NCBI GenBank assembly: GCA_022450585.1
Contig: JAKUPR010000009.1
Coordinates: 1-41,951, forward strand
Direction of reading: 5' to 3'
DNA: 41,951 bases
Source: Anaerolineales bacterium
GTDB lineage: Bacteria; Chloroflexota; Anaerolineae; Anaerolineales; UBA11657
Shown here piece after piece: positions 33,443 through 41,673 of the stretch (its first letter is position 1; every line of letters begins with the position of its first letter). The translations under genes were made by a program, and so were the position numbers. The notes beneath the pieces were generated by a model. That model was not told the origin of the DNA. It saw only the letters and a list, made by a program, of their open reading frames with translations, and made no database searches.

Positions 33443-34477
33443 ATGGATAACAAGCAGGCACGTTGGGGTCTGTTAAGTACTGCGCGTATTAATGAGAGAT
33501 TGATACCGTGTATACGAAATGCTAGGCGTGCTGAACTTTTGGCGGTAGCTAGTCGTAGTGAGGAAAAGGTTAAACGCTATGCTGCGGAGTGGGATATTCC
33601 GCGTGCTTACGGATCCTACGAACAGCTACTGGAGGATCCAGACATCGATGTGGTTTACAATTCCTTGCCGAACTCAATGCATGCAGAATGGACCATACTT
33701 TGCGCTGATCACGGCAAACATGTGTTCTGTGAAAAGCCATTGGCAATAAGCCCCGATGAGGTTGATAGAATGTCGGAGGCGGCCGAACGTAATGGGATAA
33801 TAATTCAAGAAGCTGCAATGATGCGTTTTCATCCCCAGACCTTTGATGTGAAACGCTTGCTATCCGATGGCGTCATTGGGGATGTCCGTGTGCTTCGTTC
33901 TGTGTTCAGTTTCTATCTGACGAAAGACCAGGATATTAGGCTTGATCCAGAAGTCGGAGGCGGAGTACTTTGGGACTTGGGTAGTTACCAGGTTAGCTTA
34001 TCACGCACATTGCTTCAGGCAGACCCTGTTGAAGTTAGTGGTTGGCAGTACGTCAATGACAGGGGAGTTGATCGGACTTTTGCCGGACAAATGCGATTTC
34101 AATCGGGAGCTATTTCTCAGTTCTATTGCAGCAACGAAAGCGCTCCGGCTTGGGATGCAGAGCTAATCGGCAGCACCGGCACTATGCATCTTGACTTGCC
34201 CTATCAAAATCATCCGGGACTTGATGGGCACGTTCGTATTCACCGCGGAAGTATAGCGGAAGACACGGTTACATTTGGAGATAGCACAGATCAAATGGTC
34301 GAGGAGACTCTGGTATTTCGTAACAACAATGCTTACCAGGATGAAGTGGATTCAATGGTTTGCAGTGTTTTAGACGGCTTGAAGCCTGTATTGTCATTAG
34401 CAGATAGTCGTGCGAATATAGTGACTATAAGGGCGTTGTTGCAGTCTGCGCGGGAAGGATATCCGATTCGAATTTAA
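33443..34477 (+). CDS. Gfo/Idh/MocA-family oxidoreductase
   Basis: 344 residues. Its Rossmann motif is the variant [21 protein letters not shown] contains Lys98, and [15 protein letters not shown] carries the catalytic-region residues. It belongs to the dimeric dihydrodiol / glucose-fructose-oxidoreductase-like branch. It shares long identical segments with the partial protein at 1-478 and much less with its immediate neighbour, so it is a paralogue of the distant copy, not a tandem duplicate of the adjacent gene. Substrate unknown. Confidence 0.92.
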   Translation: MDNKQARWGLLSTARINERLIPCIRNARRAELLAVASRSEEKVKRYAAEWDIPRAYGSYEQLLEDPDIDVVYNSLPNSMHAEWTILCADHGKHVFCEKPLAISPDEVDRMSEAAERNGIIIQEAAMMRFHPQTFDVKRLLSDGVIGDVRVLRSVFSFYLTKDQDIRLDPEVGGGVLWDLGSYQVSLSRTLLQADPVEVSGWQYVNDRGVDRTFAGQMRFQSGAISQFYCSNESAPAWDAELIGSTGTMHLDLPYQNHPGLDGHVRIHRGSIAEDTVTFGDSTDQMVEETLVFRNNNAYQDEVDSMVCSVLDGLKPVLSLADSRANIVTIRALLQSAREGYPIRI

Positions 34478-34743
34478 TGTTACTTGCTGGTGATGAGACG
34501 ATTTCTTTGACTGGATTGTAATTTCAGGTATTCGGGTTTGCGATAAACCTCTTCTAATTTGCTGGGGTCATACTCTGGCATTGCTATTTGTGTTGTTGCC
34601 TAGTTATGTGAGTCGCTGTCTCGCATGTAAATGGTAAGATAGGTCTGCTGCTCTGAAGAAGTAACTCATTAAAGTCGTGGCACCATTCATTACTAATTTT
34701 TTTGAATGAGTAAGTCGAGACAAAATTAATATGGAGGAATCCA

Positions 34744-35490
34744 TTGGCTGACGAAGCTGGAATCTTGGTATTTAGCGCACATGTGGCTGATTTTTGCTCC
34801 CGTTGTGGTGGTACTCTTGCCCTGTACACGCGCAACAATGTAAAAGTACATGTGGTCTGCCTGACTTTTGGTGAGCGGGGAGAATCGGGGGATTATTGGC
34901 GTCAATTGGGCGATACCTCCGTATCTGATGCTAAGAAAACTCGCCGCGTTGAGGCTGAAGCTGCAGCCACTGTTCTAGGCACTACCATTCAGTTCTTGGA
35001 TTTCAACGATTATCCACTTGAAATTAACCGGGAACGTATTGAATGCTTGGCACGCATTATACGGGATAAGCGACCCAACATTATTCTTACGCACTGGAAA
35101 GAGGATCCGTACAACGTAGATCATGCAGTCACCACTACCTCTGTGATCAGAGCTGCTGATATTGCTGCAGTACCTGGGTTTGACCCGTCAATTTCTGATG
35201 TCTTGCCAGTGCCCCACATGTTTGGTTTCGAACCCACTGTGCCACGAGACGATGATGCTGGATTTGTACCTGATACATATGTAGATATTTCAACCATTTT
35301 CGAGACAAAGATTAAAGCACTGGGCAAGATTAAATCGCAGTCAGAGTTACCGGAACGTTATACCATGTGGAGCAAATATAGGGGGGCTCAGGCAACGCAG
35401 TGGAGCGGACGAAAAATCGTTTATGCGGAGGCTTTTAGGCGTTTCACAGCCGTTGTGGGGACTCGTTTGCCCGTCATGGACGCGGGATGA
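34744..35490 (+). CDS. PIG-L-family protein, 4-oxalomesaconate hydratase (GalB)-like
   Basis: 248 residues from a TTG with GGAGGA 6 bp upstream. The PIG-L metal motif AHPDDE is replaced by AHVADF: His13 and Asp16 remain while the deacetylase base is Ala. His127 in DPYNVDH is the likely third ligand. SAH-AD-F, CLTFGERGES and NDYPLE together recall GalB-type hydratases, PIG-L relatives that hydrate 4-oxalomesaconate in gallate breakdown, from my memory of that group. It therefore probably hydrates or dehydrates a keto-diacid and is not a deacetylase. It overlaps the IlvD/Edd gene by 4 bp. Confidence 0.75.
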   Translation: MADEAGILVFSAHVADFCSRCGGTLALYTRNNVKVHVVCLTFGERGESGDYWRQLGDTSVSDAKKTRRVEAEAAATVLGTTIQFLDFNDYPLEINRERIECLARIIRDKRPNIILTHWKEDPYNVDHAVTTTSVIRAADIAAVPGFDPSISDVLPVPHMFGFEPTVPRDDDAGFVPDTYVDISTIFETKIKALGKIKSQSELPERYTMWSKYRGAQATQWSGRKIVYAEAFRRFTAVVGTRLPVMDAG

Positions 35491-37244
35491 AGTCAAAACG
35501 GCTGAGAAGTCATGCTTGGTTCTCTGGCTTGGGGCGCGATGCGTTTGTGCATCGTGCCTATCTCAAGTCTGAGGGATTCAGTGAAAATGTATTTGATGGT
35601 AGACCTGTAATAGGAATATGTAACTCGTGGAGTGAGTTGACCACTTGTAATTTGCACTTGCGTCAGGTTGCTCAGGTTGTCAAACGCGGAGTATTACAAG
35701 CCGGTGGGCTACCTCTGGAATTCCCGACCATTTCTTTGGGCGAAGTAATGATGAAACCTACTTCAATGCTGTATCGCAATCTGATGGCAATGGATGTCGA
35801 AGAAATGATACGTGCTAACCCTATCGATGGGGTTGTCCTGCTTTCGGGATGCGATAAAACGACTCCTGCCCAATTGATGGGTGCTGCCAGTGCGGACGTC
35901 CCGGCCATAATGGTAACGGGCGGTCCTATGCTAACCGCGCGCTGGCGAGGAGAGGAACTGGGATCTGGAACTGATGCCTTCCGTTTGTGGGATGCGGTAC
36001 GCAGCGGAGAGTTGAGTGAGGATGAGTTTCTGGAGGCGGAAAACCATTTCGCTAGAAGCGCTGGTCACTGTATGGTGATGGGAACAGCTAGTACTATGGC
36101 GGCTATGGCTGAAGCGATGGGGATGACGCTGCCAGGATGTGCTTGCATTCCAGCGGCAGATTCGCGGCGTCTAGCTATTGCGGAGGCCAGTGGTCGTGAA
36201 ATTGTTTCAATGGTTCATGCTGATATACGTCCCTCTAAGATTGTCACTGGTGACGCGATTGAGAATGCTATACGTGTTGACATGGCCATAGGTGGATCCA
36301 CCAATGCTGTCGTTCATTTGTTGGCATTGGCTGGCCGTTTGGGATTGCGTTTGGAATTGGATGACTTTGATCGGTTGTCTCGCTCGACTCCATGTATTGT
36401 GGACCTGAAGCCATCTGGGGAACGTTACATGGAGGATTTGTATTATGCTGGTGGAATTCCGGCTGTGATGCGTGAAATTCAGGCTCTACTACATCTTAGT
36501 AGTTTGGCGGTTAATGGTAAATCACTAGGTGACAATATTGCGAATGCGGAAATTTTCGATGAGAGCGTTATTCGTAGTCGCAACACCCCGTTGTTTTCTG
36601 AGGGAGGTACCGTAGTTTTGAGGGGCAACCTAGCTCCGCAGGGTGCGGTCTTAAAACAGACCGCAGCTTCACGGCATTTACTTCATCATCGCGGAAAGGC
36701 TTTGGTTTTCAATGACCGTGCTGATATGTATCAGCGTATTGATTCACTCGATTTACCTGTGACTAAGGACTCGGTACTTGTTTTAAAGCATGCTGGACCG
36801 TTAGGTGGACCGGGGATGCCCGAGTGGGGAAATTTGCCAGTTCCCCAGAAATTGCTTGATATAGGGGTGAAGGACGTTGTACGTATAAGTGATGGACGCA
36901 TGAGTGGCACGGCATTTGGGACCGTTGTCTTGCACATAGCGCCTGAATCAGCTATTGGAGGACCTCTGGCGTATGTACAAGATGGAGATTTTATCTCACT
37001 AGATGTTGCAAACAGGCGCTTGGATCTTGAAGTGGAAGATGATGAATTTGCTCGACGACGTGCTAGCTGGAGACCGGAACAGCCACAATATCTTCGTGGG
37101 TATGGACGGCTGTTCTTAGATCATGTACTCCAGGCCGACAGGGGATGCGATTTTGATTTCTTAGTGAATGATGGCATCGACAATGCTCGGGATGATGCTG
37201 TCTACTTTGCCGAATTAGGGAGTCGCCAATCTAGTCGTCAATGA
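35487..37244 (+). CDS. IlvD/Edd-family sugar-acid dehydratase
   Basis: 585 residues, normal length. Iron-sulfur ligands Cys54, Cys122 (SGCDKTTPA) and Cys195 (SAGHCMVMGTAST) have the spacing of pentonate dehydratases with [2Fe-2S] clusters. SDGRMSGTAFG near residue 475 holds the catalytic Ser. The N-terminus RSHAWFSGLGRDAFVHRAYL resembles L-arabinonate/D-xylonate dehydratases more than true dihydroxyacid dehydratase (IlvD), and no branched-chain genes are nearby. It would convert an aldonic acid to a 2-keto-3-deoxy acid. Coupled to the GalB-like gene through ATGA. Confidence 0.9.
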   Translation: MKSKRLRSHAWFSGLGRDAFVHRAYLKSEGFSENVFDGRPVIGICNSWSELTTCNLHLRQVAQVVKRGVLQAGGLPLEFPTISLGEVMMKPTSMLYRNLMAMDVEEMIRANPIDGVVLLSGCDKTTPAQLMGAASADVPAIMVTGGPMLTARWRGEELGSGTDAFRLWDAVRSGELSEDEFLEAENHFARSAGHCMVMGTASTMAAMAEAMGMTLPGCACIPAADSRRLAIAEASGREIVSMVHADIRPSKIVTGDAIENAIRVDMAIGGSTNAVVHLLALAGRLGLRLELDDFDRLSRSTPCIVDLKPSGERYMEDLYYAGGIPAVMREIQALLHLSSLAVNGKSLGDNIANAEIFDESVIRSRNTPLFSEGGTVVLRGNLAPQGAVLKQTAASRHLLHHRGKALVFNDRADMYQRIDSLDLPVTKDSVLVLKHAGPLGGPGMPEWGNLPVPQKLLDIGVKDVVRISDGRMSGTAFGTVVLHIAPESAIGGPLAYVQDGDFISLDVANRRLDLEVEDDEFARRRASWRPEQPQYLRGYGRLFLDHVLQADRGCDFDFLVNDGIDNARDDAVYFAELGSRQSSRQ

Positions 37245-37284
37245 GGATGAATATCAAAGTTCGTCTCGACCTATGCTGAAGTGA

Positions 37285-37290
37285 TATAAT
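37285..37290 (+). promoter_or_regulatory. -10 box before the MtaA/CmuA-like gene
   Basis: A perfect TATAAT 77 bp upstream of the ATG at 37368; -35 weak. Suggests this gene has its own promoter inside the run. Confidence 0.4.
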
Positions 37291-37367
37291 TTGTTGGTAG
37301 TGTTTGAAAATCAAATCTTATTACAATGAGAACAATTATTTAACTTGCAAGGAAAGGAGACATTGAA

Positions 37368-38414
37368 ATGAAAAAAATGACATCTAAGGAGCGTTTCATG
37401 GCAGGATTGAACGGAGAACCTGTGGACCGGCCGCCTGCTGCTAGTGTCGTTTCTGTAATTAACTTTGAATTAATGGATATGGTTGGTCATCAGTTTCCAG
37501 TTGCCAACCAGGAGCCGGAACCTATGGCTGAACTGGCTGCAAGTGCACATGACATAATGGGGCTTGACAGTGTAATGCCTGTATTTGGAATTGCGCAAGA
37601 GTGCACTGCTCTTGGCTGTGAGGTGGATTGGCCTGATGACAACATGCCTACTCCTTCCGCTGAAGCTCCTTGGCGTGATCGCGATGCCGAGATAAAACTA
37701 CCTGATGGTTACCCGGATTCTTTCCTTGAAGACAAGTATGTTAAATGCGTCTTAGACGCAATTCGTCTACTTAAAGAGCATTTTGGTGATGAAGTCATGA
37801 TTCTCGGGAAAGTAATGGGACCCTGGACGCTCTCTTATCATGTCTACAATGTGCAGGAGTTTCTCCTAGACACAATTCTTGATAGTGATCGCACAAAAAA
37901 GTCACTGGAAGTCTTAGCTCCCGTGCCAGTATTGTTTGCCAAAGCACAAATTGAAGCTGGTGCTGATGCTGTTGTTTGGGCTGACCATGCGACGGGCGAT
38001 CTCGTGCGCAACACTATGTATGAAGAAATGCTGCTTCCCTACCATCAGAATTTGGTTCCTCAGGTGACTTATCCAAATGGTGATCAGGCGCCGGTAATTT
38101 TGCATTGCTGTGGCAATACTCTTGACCGGATTCAGCTCTTTCGAGAGGGTGGCTTCGCTGCCTATCATTTTGAGTCCGCAAATGACCCGTACAAGATGGT
38201 AGCAGGAGCGGAGGGTAAGGTTAAGTTAGCTGGCAATGTCAACAATCCTGTAACAATGCTCAACGGAAATCTGGATGAGGTGCGTGAAGCTACGCAGAAG
38301 GCAATAGATGCAAAAGTAGACATCATTGCACCGGAATGTGCAGTTCCTTTGCAAACACCTGTAGCAAGTCTAAAAGAACTTGTACAGACGTGTAAGGACA
38401 ACCCTAGTAATTGA
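37368..38414 (+). CDS. UroD-fold methyltransferase, MtaA/CmuA-like
   Basis: 348 residues, AAAGGAG before the ATG. The uroporphyrinogen-decarboxylase fold is shown by MTSKERFMAGLNGEPVDRPP. The zinc-ligand set of methylcobamide methyltransferases is present: His246 and Cys248 in ILHCCGNT, and Cys324 in APECAVPLQTP. LAGNVNNPVTMLNG is typical of MtaA/CmuA. It should move a methyl group between a corrinoid protein and a thiol or other acceptor, not decarboxylate porphyrin. No corrinoid-binding protein is encoded in this window. Its nearest functional partners here are DUF1638-MetV-MetF-MtgA, 9 kb upstream. Confidence 0.85.
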   Translation: MKKMTSKERFMAGLNGEPVDRPPAASVVSVINFELMDMVGHQFPVANQEPEPMAELAASAHDIMGLDSVMPVFGIAQECTALGCEVDWPDDNMPTPSAEAPWRDRDAEIKLPDGYPDSFLEDKYVKCVLDAIRLLKEHFGDEVMILGKVMGPWTLSYHVYNVQEFLLDTILDSDRTKKSLEVLAPVPVLFAKAQIEAGADAVVWADHATGDLVRNTMYEEMLLPYHQNLVPQVTYPNGDQAPVILHCCGNTLDRIQLFREGGFAAYHFESANDPYKMVAGAEGKVKLAGNVNNPVTMLNGNLDEVREATQKAIDAKVDIIAPECAVPLQTPVASLKELVQTCKDNPSN

Positions 38415-38493
38415 TCCGAGAAATAGGCTGAATTCGATTTGGTTGGAAATGCAGAATATGCCAGTGTGGCAATCTCATTGGAAAGGTGTGTAA

Positions 38494-39492
38494 ATGTCTG
38501 AGAAAATTGTCTTAATTACAGATTATACGTGGCCATCCACTGATCCCGAGGCAGAGGTATTGGCAAGAATTGGAGCCAAAATTCTCGTAGCTCAATCTGG
38601 TGCTGAAGAGGAATTGCTTGAGCTTGTCCCGCAAGCAGATGCTATCTTGACATGTTTTGCCGATGTTACACCTAAGGTGATTGAGGCAGGCCATAAATTG
38701 CAGGTTGTTGGACGTTATGGTATTGGGGTGGACAATATTGCTGTAGATACAGCAACGAGTTTGGGGATACCAGTCACTAATGTGCCTGTCTACTGTGCTG
38801 ACGAAGTGGCCGAGCACGTGTTGGCACTGCTATTTGCAAGTGCTCGCGCGATTTGCAAGTATGACAAGGCTATACGTCTTGACAATTGGGATTTAGCAAC
38901 CGGTACACCCATGTACCGTATCCGTGGACGTACTTTGGGGATATTAGGATTTGGTCATATTGGCCGTACCCTCGCATCAAAAGCAGAAAGTTTGGGGGTA
39001 CGCATTATTGCATATGATCCTTACATTGACGAGGCTGCAGTTACTTTCCCAAAAGTTGAGTTAGTTGGTATCGATGATATCTTCTCTCAGGCGGATTTCT
39101 TAAGCGTTCACACGCCTCTTATTCCACAGACGGAGGGCTTGATTGATGAGGCGCGGCTGAGAACAATGAAGTCTAATGCAATAATTGTCAATTGCGCGCG
39201 AGGTGCTATCATCGATCATCAGGCTTTAGAGCGTGCTCTACGCGAGGGTTGGATAGCGGCAGCAGCAGCCGATGTGTTTGAACCTGAACACTTAGACCCA
39301 GACCATCCGTTATTTGCGCTGCCCAATCTGATTGCGACTCCGCATGTGGCTTTTTATTCAGAGGAATCAGTGGCGGAATTGGAGATAAAAGCTGCTGAAA
39401 ATGTAGCTGCTGTTCTCTCAGGCAGGCGTCCGGAAGCGGTTGTAAATGCTGAGGTTTTAGATCTTCCTCGTTGGTCGCATCTTAAATATTAA
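38494..39492 (+). CDS. D-isomer-specific 2-hydroxyacid dehydrogenase
   Basis: 332 residues. Substrate region VVGRYGIGVDNIAVDTATSL, NAD motif GILGFGHIGRTL (149-160), and the catalytic Arg236 (NCARGAI), Glu263 region (DVFEPE) and His284 (TPHVAFYS). The VGRYGIGVDN and AFYSEES segments place it in the CtBP/phosphoglycerate-dehydrogenase-like group. It would oxidise or reduce a 2-hydroxy or 2-keto acid from the sugar-acid branch. Starts 79 bp after the methyltransferase, AAAGG upstream. Confidence 0.92.
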   Translation: MSEKIVLITDYTWPSTDPEAEVLARIGAKILVAQSGAEEELLELVPQADAILTCFADVTPKVIEAGHKLQVVGRYGIGVDNIAVDTATSLGIPVTNVPVYCADEVAEHVLALLFASARAICKYDKAIRLDNWDLATGTPMYRIRGRTLGILGFGHIGRTLASKAESLGVRIIAYDPYIDEAAVTFPKVELVGIDDIFSQADFLSVHTPLIPQTEGLIDEARLRTMKSNAIIVNCARGAIIDHQALERALREGWIAAAAADVFEPEHLDPDHPLFALPNLIATPHVAFYSEESVAELEIKAAENVAAVLSGRRPEAVVNAEVLDLPRWSHLKY

Positions 39493-39887
39493 TATTCAGT
39501 ATCTACTTTTCATGGACTTGCTTAGCTTTTGAATAACAAATTCTTGCAGGCGAGTTGGTGTATAAATTTGTAGTAGTCCGGCTATGATGTATCAATCTGT
39601 TTCGTGTCGCACATGAAATGCCTCCAATTGTGCGCAGTGATATAACCAGTCCTGTGAGATGAGGTGTAGCTTGTAGGCAGATCTCTGATTTTGAGCCTAT
39701 TTTGGACACGGCGATGATTCGCAACAGATTTGAAGTTGAGATGTTCTTTATGCTTTGCCAGTGATGTCGATTGAGACCAGTGGACTGGGAGCTTGGTTTG
39801 TGTAGAAATTATCCGCAACCATTACAACAGGTCGGAAGGGAAAGTAACCTCAATTTTGCTTGACAACCAGTGGAAGGAGTCATTCTA
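39493..39887. other. Intergenic stretch of 395 bp
   Basis: Largest gap in the right half. It starts with the AT palindrome AATATTAATATT just past the stop. GGCTATGAT near 39580 and a TTGACA at about 39859 look promoter-like, but the latter has no usable -10 before the start codon. No gene found. Confidence 0.45.
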
Positions 39888-40691
39888 ATGGAGAATAAGC
39901 TTAGCGGAAAAGTTGTGTTGGTTACTGGAGCTAGCAAGGGTATTGGCCAAGGTTTAGCTGTCGGCCTTGCAGCTGCCGGTGCAAGTATTGCTGTTAACTA
40001 CAAAACAGATGATGCTGGTGCAGGAATAACATGTGACCGTATTCATCGGTCTGGAGGCAACGCGGAGGCTTTTCAGGCGGATATTGGATCAAAGACGGAG
40101 TTTGAACGGATGATCGATGATGTGGGTACGCAATTCGGTAGTCTTGATGTCCTCGTTAACAATGCTGCGCGGACCCGCTTTGCGCCTTTTTATGAGATTA
40201 CGGAAGAGGATTTCGACGATGTTGTGAACACAAATTTGCGAGGACCGTTCTTCGGATCTGCTTGCGCCGCTCAAAAAATGTCAGAGACTGGTGGTGGGTG
40301 TATTATCAACATTAGTTCCATTGCTGCGAAGATGATGATTCCATACCATTCCGCTTATACTATGGCTAAGGGAGGACTTGAAGCACTGACTCGACAATTG
40401 GCATATGAGCTTGCCCCGTCGATTCGCGTAAATGCAATTGCTCCAACAGCAACGAGCACGGATCGCAACAAGGGTTATGATCCTGACTATGAAGAAAAAT
40501 GGGCTAGAATCACGCCTGCAGGCCGTGTAGCCCAAGTAGAGGATTATGTGGGCCCATGTGTGTTTCTTGCAAGTGATGATGCTGGGCTAGTCACTGGGCA
40601 GATTTTGTATGTGGACGGTGGATGGACTCTTCAGGCGCTTACGCCCGATATGTCCACATCCGATTTCTCAAAAGATAGACATCGGGACTAA
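39888..40691 (+). CDS. Short-chain dehydrogenase/reductase (FabG-like)
   Basis: 267 residues from the ATG at 39888; AAGGAG lies 8 bp upstream, inside an extended frame starting with GTG at 39870. TGASKGIG (13-20), NNAA (91-94), Ser143, Tyr157 and Lys161 (YTMAK) give a classical SDR. C-terminal FLASDDAGLVTGQILYVDGGW is typical of FabG and sugar dehydrogenases. Likely oxidises a sugar, a sugar acid or a 2-keto-3-deoxy intermediate. It ends 40 bp before a TIM-barrel gene, same operon. Confidence 0.92.
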   Translation: MENKLSGKVVLVTGASKGIGQGLAVGLAAAGASIAVNYKTDDAGAGITCDRIHRSGGNAEAFQADIGSKTEFERMIDDVGTQFGSLDVLVNNAARTRFAPFYEITEEDFDDVVNTNLRGPFFGSACAAQKMSETGGGCIINISSIAAKMMIPYHSAYTMAKGGLEALTRQLAYELAPSIRVNAIAPTATSTDRNKGYDPDYEEKWARITPAGRVAQVEDYVGPCVFLASDDAGLVTGQILYVDGGWTLQALTPDMSTSDFSKDRHRD

Positions 40692-40731
40692 TCTTCGCAT
40701 CAGGACATAAGAAATCTGGAGGATGGACAGC

Positions 40732-41622
40732 ATGCGCGCTCGTCTTACAATGACAGAATACAATGCGGATTGGGCGCTTAGTGCTAGAAATTTTCATCAG
40801 CGCTCAGAACCAGGATACCTGACGCTTGAGGAGACCATCAGTTTCTTGGGTACACTGGGTATAGATGGACTGGAGCTATTTCATCCTTACTGGGAGTCGA
40901 CTTCTTCCAGTGATTTGAAACGTCTTGTACATGGTGCTGGACTGTCAATATTTTCATATATATTCTTTGTAGATTTGGCTGTACCTAATGCTGAAAGATT
41001 GCATGCGGTGGATCAGGTGTTCGCAATGCTGGATAAAACTGCCGAGTTGGGTGGTTCCTTAGCTATGATTGTTCCTGGAATATTCAAGGATGAGTATCCT
41101 CTAGATGACCAGCGTATGTGGATGATAAAGGGTTTGCGATTATGCGCTTCACGTGCAGCAGCTCTAAATATTATGCTTGCATCGGAAAATGTTGATGATC
41201 CATCAGCTCGTCCGCTTATGGGGCATGGGTACGATTGCCGTGATATTTGTGCAGCGGTAGATTCGACATCTTATCGCTTGATTTATGATGCTGGAGCTGC
41301 GCTACATCTGGGTGACGATCCGATCAACACATTGCGTGACATGGAATCGCACATATGCCATGTTCATGTAAAGAACAGTCGTCGTATGATGCCCGAGGAG
41401 AATAAGGCAAGGTATCTAGAGGGGGAAGGTGGACACCGTTTTGTAAGTACTACCTTGGACGTGGGTGAAGTGGACCTTGTTCCTATTGTGGCTGAATTAA
41501 ATCGCATAAATTATGATGGCCATATGCTAATCGAGTATCAAGGGCAAGATGATCCCCGCACTGCTTTGGAGAGAAACGTGCGATATTTGCAAGGCTTGCT
41601 GCACGGAGCGGGATCTGTTTAG
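40732..41622 (+). CDS. Sugar phosphate isomerase/epimerase-like TIM barrel
   Basis: 296 residues from the ATG at 40732, which has GGAGG 9 bp upstream; the ATG at 40723 abuts that GGAGG and is less likely. Metal residues occur in ASENVDD, IYDAGAALHLGDD, CHVHVKNS and LIEYQG (last Glu present). Xylose-isomerase-like fold, probably acting on a keto-sugar. It follows the short-chain dehydrogenase and precedes another barrel gene by 51 bp. Confidence 0.85.
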   Translation: MRARLTMTEYNADWALSARNFHQRSEPGYLTLEETISFLGTLGIDGLELFHPYWESTSSSDLKRLVHGAGLSIFSYIFFVDLAVPNAERLHAVDQVFAMLDKTAELGGSLAMIVPGIFKDEYPLDDQRMWMIKGLRLCASRAAALNIMLASENVDDPSARPLMGHGYDCRDICAAVDSTSYRLIYDAGAALHLGDDPINTLRDMESHICHVHVKNSRRMMPEENKARYLEGEGGHRFVSTTLDVGEVDLVPIVAELNRINYDGHMLIEYQGQDDPRTALERNVRYLQGLLHGAGSV

Positions 41623-41673
41623 GATGTATTGGAAATATTTGGGAAAATCATGTTGTTCAAATAGTCTATCAGC

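Noticed and set aside
35487-37244. Annotating this gene as IlvD (dihydroxyacid dehydratase)
   Set aside because: No branched-chain amino-acid genes are adjacent, and the N-terminus and cysteine spacing fit pentonate dehydratases better.
37368-38414. Annotating this gene as HemE (uroporphyrinogen decarboxylase)
   Set aside because: The HxC and APEC zinc ligands and the LAGNVNNPVTMLNG segment indicate the MtaA/CmuA branch.
39859-39886. TTGACA with a 17-bp spacer and TTCTAA before the short-chain dehydrogenase
   Set aside because: The -10 would touch the ATG and exclude the clear AAGGAG ribosome binding site from the transcript.
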